Part shown: in pieces, positions 1 to 7,500 of the stretch
Position numbering within the stretch: position 1 is the stretch's first letter
Layout: each line of letters starts with the position of its first letter
Assembly: GCA_900552115.1 (NCBI GenBank)
Contig: URYP01000037.1
Location: 1 to 19,076, forward strand
Length of the DNA: 19,076 nt
DNA from: an uncultured Oscillospiraceae bacterium
GTDB lineage: Bacteria; Bacillota; Clostridia; Oscillospirales; Acutalibacteraceae
Direction: 5' to 3'
Program-made: the position numbers and the translations under genes
The notes under the pieces: model-generated
The model's database searches: none
What the model was told of the DNA's origin: nothing
The model's input: only the letters and a program-made list of their open reading frames with translations

Positions 1-17
1 GCGATAAGAGCGCTCGG

Positions 18-428
18 TCACAGAAGGCTCACGGCGTTGCACGTCCACGACAACACCACGCTCTCAGCCGGTATCCCTTCCAGAAGCGCGCTTTCCCCAC
101 GCACGGTCAGATCAATTTTGCCGTATTCCGATACCGGAGCGGTTTCGACCCGGCCGCCCCGCATCCAGGCCAATAGCTGGCAGCCATAACAGATGCCCAA
201 CACTGGTACGCCCAGCGACAGAATCTCCGGAGTATAATGGGGCGACGCCTCGTCGTACACACTATTTGGCCCACCGGTGAAGATGATGCCCTTATATCCC
301 CCGGCCCGGATCGTTTCCAGGGGGGTGGTATACGGCAGTATCTCCGCATAAATATGCTGGTCGCGCACCCGCCGGGCGATCAACTGGTTATACTGCCCGC
401 CGAAATCCAACACTAAAATTTTTTCCAT
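18..428 (-). CDS. guaA: GMP synthase, N-terminal glutamine amidotransferase part, truncated
   Basis: GMP synthase converts XMP to GMP using ammonia from glutamine; this is the class I amidotransferase end. The frame starts at the ATG at 428, seven bases after a GGGGG ribosome site; a TTG six bases upstream is less likely. The N-terminus (VLDFGGQYNQLIARRVR) and the nucleophile motif GICYG with Cys80 are typical GuaA. It follows purA by about 20 bases, so it is the third gene of the purB-purA-guaA operon. After residue 125, where the family has a WMSH motif, the sequence becomes LSWTCNAVSLL and stops. The amidotransferase His/Glu, the ATP-pyrophosphatase and the dimerisation domain are therefore missing; full GuaA is about 510 residues. 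Only 17 bases remain before the window edge, so a real break, a frameshift or a bad sequence end cannot be told apart. Confidence 0.85.
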   Translation of the reverse strand: MEKILVLDFGGQYNQLIARRVRDQHIYAEILPYTTPLETIRAGGYKGIIFTGGPNSVYDEASPHYTPEILSLGVPVLGICYGCQLLAWMRGGRVETAPVSEYGKIDLTVRGESALLEGIPAESVVLSWTCNAVSLL

Positions 429-451
429 AGACAAGCCCCCATCTTCCTGAA

Positions 452-1726
452 TTAGCGGTAAATCATGGCCTCACGTTCGGGGCCGTTGGACACCATGGTG
501 ATGGGAAAGCCGATCTCTTTTTCAATGAACTCGACATAGGCGCGGGCCTCTGCCGGCAAATCTTCGTATTTCTTGATACCGCGGATATCGCAATGCCACC
601 CCTTCATGGTTTTCAGCACAGGCTTGCAGCGTTTCAGCGTGGGAGTGGTCGGGAAATTTTTAAAAATCTTGCCGTCCACCTCATAGCCGACGCAGACCTT
701 GACCTCCTCGAGATAGGACAGGCAGTCGATGGCGGTCATGACCACCTGCGTGGCGCCCTGGCATTCCACGCCATAGCGGGTGGCCACACAGTCGAACCAG
801 CCCACCCGGCGGGGGCGGCCGGTGGTGGCGCCGAATTCGCCCTTGTCGCCGCCGTGGATGCGCAGCTCCTGCGCCTCGGCCTCGTCCAGGATTTCCGACA
901 CGAATTCGCCCGCGCCCACCGCGGAGGAATAGGCTTTGGTTACCACGATGACCTCTTCGATTTTATGGGGCGGAATCCCCGCGCCCACGGCGCCGTAGCC
1001 GGCCAGTGTAGAGGACGACGTTACCATGGGATAGATACCGAAGTCCGGGTCTTTCAGGGTGCCGAGCTGCCCTTCCAGCAGGATTTCCTTGCCCTCCTCC
1101 AGCGCTTTGGCCAGATAGGCCTGGGTATCGCAGACATAGGGGGCAATCATCTCCCGATACCGGACACAGATGTCGAATAGTTCCTTCTCATCGAGCAGCG
1201 GCTTGTGGTACACATGCTGCAGCGTCAGGTTTTTCAGGGTACAAATATTATTTAGCTTGGCCTTCAGGGTCTCGTCATCGAACAGTTCGTTGACCTGAAT
1301 GCCAATTTTGGCGTATTTATCGCTGAAGAAGGGTGCAATACCGCTTTTGGTGGAGCCGAACGCGTTTTTGCCCAGCCGCTCCTCCTCGTATTCGTCGAAC
1401 AGGATGTGATAGGGCATCAGAATCTGCGCCCGCTCGGACACCAGCAGGTTCGGATTCAGCCCGGCCTTGCGGACATCCTCCAGTTCCCCGCAGAACTTGC
1501 CGATATCCAGTGCCACGCCGTTGCCAATGATGCAGGTGGTGTGATCGTAGCACACGCCGCTTGGCATCAGGTGGAACGCAAACCGGCCGCGTTCGTTAAT
1601 AATGGTATGGCCGGCGTTGGCGCCGCCCTGGAACCGGATAACGATATCCGCCTTTTCAGCGAACATATCCGTTATTTTCCCTTTGCCCTCGTCGCCCCAG
1701 TTGGCGCCGACAATTGCTTTCACCAT
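452..1726 (-). CDS. purA: adenylosuccinate synthetase
   Basis: This cytosolic enzyme condenses IMP with aspartate using GTP to give adenylosuccinate, the first step of the AMP branch. The 424-residue product has the usual family length. The GTP loop GDEGKGK lies at residues 11-17, with the expected catalytic Asp at 12, and GGANAGHTI at 34-42 places the catalytic His at 40. The signature TTGRPRRVGWFD is present further on. I chose the ATG at 1726 because AAGGAGG sits ten bases before it; an upstream in-frame TTG at 1732 would be only four bases from the same site. The gene lies about 50 bases downstream of purB and about 20 bases upstream of guaA on the same strand, with no terminator between them, so it is read as part of that operon. 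Confidence 0.97.
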   Translation of the reverse strand: MVKAIVGANWGDEGKGKITDMFAEKADIVIRFQGGANAGHTIINERGRFAFHLMPSGVCYDHTTCIIGNGVALDIGKFCGELEDVRKAGLNPNLLVSERAQILMPYHILFDEYEEERLGKNAFGSTKSGIAPFFSDKYAKIGIQVNELFDDETLKAKLNNICTLKNLTLQHVYHKPLLDEKELFDICVRYREMIAPYVCDTQAYLAKALEEGKEILLEGQLGTLKDPDFGIYPMVTSSSTLAGYGAVGAGIPPHKIEEVIVVTKAYSSAVGAGEFVSEILDEAEAQELRIHGGDKGEFGATTGRPRRVGWFDCVATRYGVECQGATQVVMTAIDCLSYLEEVKVCVGYEVDGKIFKNFPTTPTLKRCKPVLKTMKGWHCDIRGIKKYEDLPAEARAYVEFIEKEIGFPITMVSNGPEREAMIYR

Positions 1727-1779
1727 AGTCAAAAATCCTCCTTCAAATGGGAGAGTGCTTGCCCGGCCTGTTGCCGGGT

Positions 1780-3210
1780 TTAAACATTGATGGACACCGT
1801 GATTCCCAGATCCTCGGCGTATTTCGCGGTGACCGGCTCAATCTGCTCTTTCACGAACGCTTCCGCCTGCATAGGCGCGCAGCCCACATAGCGGGAGGGC
1901 GTGAGCACCTGCTCCAGCTCCGTGAGTGTGACGCCAAAGGCCGGGTCGCCGGCGATCCGCTCCAGCAGATCATTTTGGCCGTCGCCCTGTTTCACTCGGC
2001 GGGCGGCCTCCATGGAATGGGTGCGGATGGCCTCGTGCAGCTCCTGCCGGTCGCCTCCCCGTTTCACACAGTCCATCATAATGTTTTCGGTCGCCATAAA
2101 GGGCAGCTCCCGCCGCAGGTTGCGGTCGATCACCGCCGTGTTGACCACCAGGCCGTCGACCACATTGATCACCAGGGACAGCACCGCGTCGGCGGCGAGG
2201 AAGCCCTCAGCCACACTGATACGCTTGTTGGCGCTGTCGTCCAGCGTCCGCTCAAACCACTGGGTGGCGGCGGTGATAGCCGGGTTGAGCGCATCCGCAA
2301 TGATATAGCGGGACAGCGAGTCGATCCGTTCGCTGCGCATGGGGTTGCGTTTGTAGGCCATCGCGGAAGATCCGATCTGGTGCTTTTCAAACGGCTCCTC
2401 CACCTCTTTGAGATGCTGGAGCAGCCGGATATCGTTGGAAAACTTGGAGGCGCTTTGTGCGATGCCCGACAGTGTGGACAGGATTGCCGCGTCGAGCTTG
2501 CGGGGATAAGTCTGGCCCGATACCGCGAAGCAGGCATCGTAGCCCATTTTTTCCGCAATGCGCTGGTCCAGCTTCTTGCATTTTTCATAGTCGCCGTCAA
2601 ACAGCTCAAGGAAGCTGGCCTGTGTGCCGGTGGTGCCCTTGGAACCGAGCAGGCGCGCGCGGGAGAGGCGGTATTCCACCTCGTCCAGGTCCATCAGGAA
2701 CTCCTGCGCCCACAGGGAGGCCCGCTTGCCCACCGTGGTCGGCTGAGCCGGCTGAAAGTGGGTAAACGCCAGCGTGGGCAGGCCCTTGTATTCTTCGATA
2801 AAACGGCCCATCAGCGCCAGTACGTTGACCAGCTTTTTGCGGATCAGCCTCAGGGCGTCGTAAAGGATCATGAGGTCGGTGTTATCGCCGACATAACAGC
2901 TGGTCGCACCCAGATGAATGATTCCCTTGGCTTCCGGGCACTGCACGCCATAGGCATACACGTGCGCCATGACATCATGGCGCACCTCTTTCTCCCGCGC
3001 GGCGGCCACGTCATAATTGATATCGTCCTGATGCGCCTTCAGCTCCGCGATCTGCTCGTCGGTGATGGGCAGCCCCAGCTCCTGTTCCGTTTCCGCCAGC
3101 GCTATCCACAGCTTTCTCCAGGTGCGGAATTTGTTGTCCGGTGAGAACAGATACTGCATGTCCTCGCTGGCGTAGCGGGACGCAAAGGGAGATTCGTAAC
3201 GATCCGGCAT
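1780..3210 (-). CDS. purB: adenylosuccinate lyase
   Basis: PurB splits fumarate from adenylosuccinate to give AMP, and from SAICAR to give AICAR in de novo purine synthesis. The 476-residue protein belongs to the fumarase/aspartase superfamily. The superfamily signature GSSAMAYKRNPMRSE is at residues 280-294 and carries the catalytic serine loop. A conserved HFQPAQPTT is at 151-159. The ATG at 3210 follows AGGAGG by six bases; an in-frame TTG directly after the AGGAGG is too close. It is the first gene of the purB-purA-guaA operon, with a good promoter about 60 bases upstream. The length and C-terminal region resemble the long PurB form seen in many Clostridia. Confidence 0.97.
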   Translation of the reverse strand: MPDRYESPFASRYASEDMQYLFSPDNKFRTWRKLWIALAETEQELGLPITDEQIAELKAHQDDINYDVAAAREKEVRHDVMAHVYAYGVQCPEAKGIIHLGATSCYVGDNTDLMILYDALRLIRKKLVNVLALMGRFIEEYKGLPTLAFTHFQPAQPTTVGKRASLWAQEFLMDLDEVEYRLSRARLLGSKGTTGTQASFLELFDGDYEKCKKLDQRIAEKMGYDACFAVSGQTYPRKLDAAILSTLSGIAQSASKFSNDIRLLQHLKEVEEPFEKHQIGSSAMAYKRNPMRSERIDSLSRYIIADALNPAITAATQWFERTLDDSANKRISVAEGFLAADAVLSLVINVVDGLVVNTAVIDRNLRRELPFMATENIMMDCVKRGGDRQELHEAIRTHSMEAARRVKQGDGQNDLLERIAGDPAFGVTLTELEQVLTPSRYVGCAPMQAEAFVKEQIEPVTAKYAEDLGITVSINV

Positions 3211-3270
3211 AAGCAACCTCCTGTTTGTTAAGACCCAAAAATATGGTTAGGTGATACGACATACGGTAAT

Positions 3271-3299
3271 ATTGTACCTTTTTTTGCCGTCCAGCGCAA
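3271..3299 (-). promoter_or_regulatory. promoter of the purB operon
   Basis: Reading the minus strand, TTGCGC (3294-3299) is followed after 17 bases by TACAAT (3271-3276). The start codon of purB lies about 60 bases downstream. I saw no convincing PurR box or purine riboswitch in the short leader. Confidence 0.7.
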
Positions 3300-3380
3300 G
3301 AGCAGATTGCAAAAAGTATCGCATTGCCAGCGGGTTTTTACAAAATTACGTCCGGCGGCAGTTCATTATACAAAAATCGC

Positions 3381-3409
3381 TTGTTATTGACGTAAAGAAA
3401 TGATACAAT
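3381..3409 (+). promoter_or_regulatory. promoter of the small membrane protein gene
   Basis: TTGTTA (3381-3386), a 17-base spacer, and TACAAT (3404-3409). It is divergent from the purB promoter. It excludes the in-frame start codon near 3400 and supports the ATG at 3454. Confidence 0.65.
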
Positions 3410-3453
3410 ACGGACAAAGGGCGGTTAATATTAAATTTAAGGATGTGACACGT

Positions 3454-3735
3454 ATGAGCCAATGGATCACCGCTTTGCTGTTGTCGCCCGCGACCGGCGA
3501 GCAAAAAAGCATGTGGCCATGGATTGTCGGCGGCATCGGCCTGGTGGCACTCGCCGCGTTCGTGGTGTTATCGGTTATGCAGAAAAAGAAAACGCCTCCC
3601 GACGACGGCCAGCCGCCGTTGGCAGAGGCGCCGGCGGAACCCTCCCCGGTCGACGTGACGGAGGAAACTACGGAATCCACCGCGGACACGGACACTCCTG
3701 AACCTCAGGACAGCGGTGAGAACGAGAATCCGTAA
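3454..3735 (+). CDS. small membrane protein with SPATG sortase-like motif
   Basis: A 93-residue protein of unrecognised function. It has a short hydrophobic start (MSQWITALLL), then SPATGEQ at residues 11-17, a transmembrane helix at about 20-42 (PWIVGGIGLVALAAFVVLSV) and a KKK stop. A tail of about 45 residues follows, rich in Pro, Glu, Asp and Thr. The motif-helix-lysine arrangement looks like a cell-wall sorting signal, and SPxTG is close to the (S/P)PxTG motif recognised by clostridial sortase B. However, it sits at the N-terminus with an acidic tail after it, the reverse of a normal sortase substrate. The ATG at 3454 follows AAGGA by ten bases and lies downstream of the promoter; an earlier in-frame ATG would overlap the -10 box. 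A terminator follows directly, so it is a single-gene unit. Confidence 0.75.
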   Translation: MSQWITALLLSPATGEQKSMWPWIVGGIGLVALAAFVVLSVMQKKKTPPDDGQPPLAEAPAEPSPVDVTEETTESTADTDTPEPQDSGENENP

Positions 3736-3752
3736 CGAAATCAGCATTTGGG

Positions 3753-3790
3753 AACAAAGCCGGGCCGTCGCGGTCCGGCTTTGTTTTGTT
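3753..3790 (+). terminator. intrinsic terminator after the small membrane protein gene
   Basis: The arms AACAAAGCCGG (3753-3763) and CCGGCTTTGTT (3775-3785) form an 11-bp stem, followed by a T-rich tract. It separates the small gene from the HAD gene. Confidence 0.85.
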
Positions 3791-3838
3791 GATCTCCCGC
3801 ACAGCGGGCTTTGATTGTCAAAATGGGAGGGTATTCGT

Positions 3839-4474
3839 ATGAAACACGGGATCCTGTTTGATCTTGACGGTACGCTTTGGGACGCGACCTCCGCCATTAT
3901 CCCGGCCTGGAACGCCGTTTTGAAACGCCACGGCTCTCTTCGCGCCCCTCTGACGAGGGAAGATATGCGGGGCTATATGGGCAAAACGTCGGTGCAGATT
4001 GCCGCGCTTATGCTTCCCGGCCATCCTATCCACGATAGTCTGGCCATCGTGAATGCGTGCTGTGAGGAGGAGCTCCCCTACCTGAGGGAACAGGGTGGCT
4101 GCCTGTATCCGCATATTACCGAAACGCTTGCACAACTCCGGCAAAGCGGCTATTTCCTATACATCGTCAGCAACTGTCAGGACGGATATATCGAAGCGTT
4201 TTTACAGCATCATAGACTAGCCGCTTTTTTTGAGGATTATGAGTATGAAGGCAGAACCGGCCGGCCCAAAGGCGAAAACATCCGCCTTGTAATGGAACGC
4301 CACGGGCTCGACCGCGCGGTTTATATAGGGGATACCCAAGGGGATTTGGAAGCCGCCGATGTGGCCGGCATTCCGTTTATTCACGCTGCGTACGGTTTTG
4401 GCCGCGTAGACCGTGCTTTGCCGGTTATTCGGGAACCGCGGGATCTTTTAAAACAGCTTTGCTCGTTTTTTTAA
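3839..4474 (+). CDS. HAD-family phosphatase (phosphoglycolate phosphatase-like)
   Basis: A 211-residue cytosolic hydrolase of the haloacid dehalogenase superfamily, probably removing phosphate from a small metabolite. Motif I is FDLDGTLWD with Asp8 as nucleophile and Asp10 as acid/base. Motif II Ser111 is in IVSN, motif III Lys144 is in GRPKGE, and motif IV is YIGDTQGDLEAA with Asp165 and Asp169. An alpha-helical cap of the Gph/PGP type lies between motifs I and II at about residues 15-85. The ATG at 3839 follows GGGAGGG by seven bases; an upstream in-frame ATG lacks such a site. No clear promoter lies in the roughly 50 bases after the preceding terminator, so expression may depend on read-through. 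The substrate cannot be told from sequence; the protein resembles phosphoglycolate and pyrophosphate phosphatases. Confidence 0.9.
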   Translation: MKHGILFDLDGTLWDATSAIIPAWNAVLKRHGSLRAPLTREDMRGYMGKTSVQIAALMLPGHPIHDSLAIVNACCEEELPYLREQGGCLYPHITETLAQLRQSGYFLYIVSNCQDGYIEAFLQHHRLAAFFEDYEYEGRTGRPKGENIRLVMERHGLDRAVYIGDTQGDLEAADVAGIPFIHAAYGFGRVDRALPVIREPRDLLKQLCSFF

Positions 4475-4504
4475 ACAAATCCTTGATCGGTTGCAGCTCA
4501 AAAT

Positions 4505-4541
4505 AAAAGGAAGGGAAGGCCACGGCCTTCCCTTCCTTTTT
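4505..4541. terminator. bidirectional terminator between the HAD and GH3 genes
   Basis: A perfect 17-bp stem: arms 4505-4521 and 4524-4540, starting AAAAGGAAGGGAAGG, around a two-base centre. A-tract on the left and T-tract on the right let it work for both converging genes. Confidence 0.9.
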
Positions 4542-4579
4542 CAATTTCGGGAGTCAATCGGGGTTATGACAACTCCCGG

Positions 4580-7500
4580 TCAGAACTTATCGATTTTTTT
4601 CGTCGCATGCTGCAAGATGAGCAGAGCGTCTGTCGCGGTAACACCGTCTTTGCCGTCCACGTTCGCCGCCAATTGCTGCGCATCGGACAGGGTTATTTTT
4701 TTCGTCGCCGCCTGCAGCGCCAACAGGGCGTCGGCCGCTGTCACGCCGTCCTTACCGTCGATATCACCATAAACGATCTTCGCTTTTTCTTTTAGGCCGT
4801 CTTTCGCTTCCTGCAGATCCGCCAACGCTTCATTTACTTGCGCCTGCGTAGCGCCGGTGTCGCCGCTGATCTTTTTCGCCGCGCTCAGCGCCGCTTCAAA
4901 CGCGTCTACCGTTTCCTGCGTATACGGCGCCGTGTCCACTTTTTCCGCTTCCGCTATCAGCGCGTTCAGCGCGTCCTTATTCACCGTCACCGTACCGCCC
5001 GCGTCCTTGATTGCCTCAATGGCGGCCGACAGGTTCTTCTGCGCCTCATACACCGTAAAGGGAGAGGACAGGTCGCTGTTATAGACAGCCTTGGCCTCGG
5101 CAAGAGCTTTCTCGTATGCCGACACCAGCGCGGCATCCACCCCCTGTGTATTCGGCTTTTCGTCCATGCTTTGTTTCAGCGTGGCTTTCTGCTCATTGAC
5201 GTAAGTCATATCCACCACGACCGGATCGATTATCGTCATGGTATAGCTTTTCATCGTCTTTTGGGCTGTCTGGTTCAGCGTAGTGATACAGATGATTTCC
5301 CGGATATCATCCCAACTGATAATTCCCCGTTTATTGGTACTGGGTGCATCCAGCGGAATCGATATCTTAACCGTATCGCCGCTTCCCGACACCTCGGCCA
5401 TGGACCCGTTGCCAAAGGGATCGGCTTTGTTCAGCATGGACGGCTTGAGATCCCAGCCGTAATTATGCTCCCGGTTGGTCGAATCCTCATCACCGGGTTT
5501 CTGTGCCACCATGCTCGAACGCAGCTTGATGGTAATCTTGTCCCACGCCTCGGCCGGCGGAATAGTTCCGTCTTTAGTGGAGAACTTCAGCGTCATCTGC
5601 AGCCGGTACTTATCCCGGCCGTCGGAGACATCCATCAGCGCGTTGTCCGTTTTTGTCCAATTGGCCCACATGGTCTCGTTCTTGGTCACACCCTGGTCAT
5701 TGGTCAGGAGGGATTCATAGGATTTGGCAAAATTTTTAAAGGTCTCCTTGTAATAGACCAGTTCCTCCAAATGCTCCTTGGCATCCTGCAGGGGTTTGAT
5801 CTTGGCCTGCAGCTGTGCGTCTGTCAGGCTCTCATCCAACACCGCTTTCAAGGCCTCCTCATATGCGGTGCTGTAGGCCTGAGCCGATTCGGGAGTGTAC
5901 CGGGACGTATCGAACTTATCATGGATGGCCGTCCACAGCTGTTCCCGGGCCCCGCCCTGCGTGCTGTCGACGATTTTAACATCCTCCAGTTTCATGGTGT
6001 AGCCGGCTTCCAGCTTTTCCGTGCTGGCAATAACAAAAATGCATTTTTCCACTTTGGTCCAGTCCATATTGCCTTTGGCGTTGGTATTCAGCAGGGAAAG
6101 CGGAATATCGATGTAATTGACACCGGATTTCAGGTTTAGCCCGATCTTATCGATATCCCATCCATAGTTGTTTTCGCCGTTTTTATCGACCGACCGCAGC
6201 TTTATCCAGCCCCGGCCGAACGCCGCTGCATCGCTGACCGAATCGTCCGGCTTGGTCAGCGTCACCGTCGCCCGGAAATGCAGGTCGCTCAGCATGTGTG
6301 TATTAAAATTGACAATTCCTTGGTCTGAAACCTTCCAGTCCGCGTAAAGCTGTTTATTGGGAATCTTTGAGGTGTCATAGTCCCCTTCCATCTTGGAGAA
6401 GCTCGCCACCACGTATTCCTCGCTGCGCTGCAGGAAATGGATGGTATACTTGACGACTTGGTCGCCCTTGGTCAGGGTAATGACCGTATCGCCCGGAACA
6501 GCGGTCGCTTTGGATTCGGTCACCGCGGCGCCTTTAGAGTCATAGGTTACGGTTGGCACCGTATTTCCGGTCACCGGGTAATAGTACTCGGTGATGGCCG
6601 GGGAGAATCCCGGCAGGCTCTGGCCGTTCACCTGGATATCGTCAAGAGACAGGTCGTCGATAACCGCCACCGCGTAGGAGGCGGATTTGGTGCTATCACC
6701 GACTGTCACCGTCACGGTAATGGTCGCCAATCCTTTGCCTACCGGTGTGACCACTCCGTTTTCGTCAACCGTCGCCACTTGCGGACGGTTGCTTTCATAA
6801 CGGATTGTCGCTTTGCCGGATTTGAGATCCAGGAACGTATCGTCCTGCATGGTGACCGCCAGATCGGTCGTCACCGTTTTGCCGGGTTTGGCCGCGTTCA
6901 GCTTGGTGCCGCTCGGGGTCGCCGACACGGTGCTGATCGCTTCTTTCCGTTCGCCGGACAGGGTAAACGTGGTTTTCAGCGCGGCCGTCTCATCCGAGGA
7001 CGGACCGACAAACAGGGTATAGGTTCCCTGGTCATACACGTTTTTCTGCTGGTCTTCATTCCAGAAATAGCAGTCACTGACATCCAGCGTCAGAGGAACG
7101 GTTCTGGTTTCACCCGCGGCAATCTCCACTTTTTCAAAGGCTTTCAGCTGTTTGAGGGGGCGCAGCAGTCCGTCCGCCAGCGGCGATTTCACATATAACT
7201 GCACCACTTCTTTGCCGGCCGTGCGGCTGTTGTTTTTAACATCCACCGTGGCTTTGATCGTGCCATCCGGCGTCACGGTGTTCGTATCCAGCTTGAGATT
7301 GCTGTACTCAAACTGGGAATAGCTCAGGCCATAGCCGAACGGGTAGCTGGTATGGCCGGTAAAATACTGGTAAGTCCAGCCGCCGTTTTTATAATCCTTG
7401 CTGGCCAGGTCATAATCATCGATGGTTTGCAGTTCGCTGTTATAGGCATACCAGGTAAAAGGCAGTTTCGCCGATGGGTTGGCGTCGCCGAACAGCACCC

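Noticed and set aside
1747..3144. Long open frame on the plus strand opposite purB
   Set aside because: It mirrors the codon pattern of purB, has no matching product and no ribosome site; it is an antisense shadow.
4592..4771. DNA tandem repeat at the end of the GH3 gene
   Set aside because: The repetition is explained by the two dockerin-like protein repeats.
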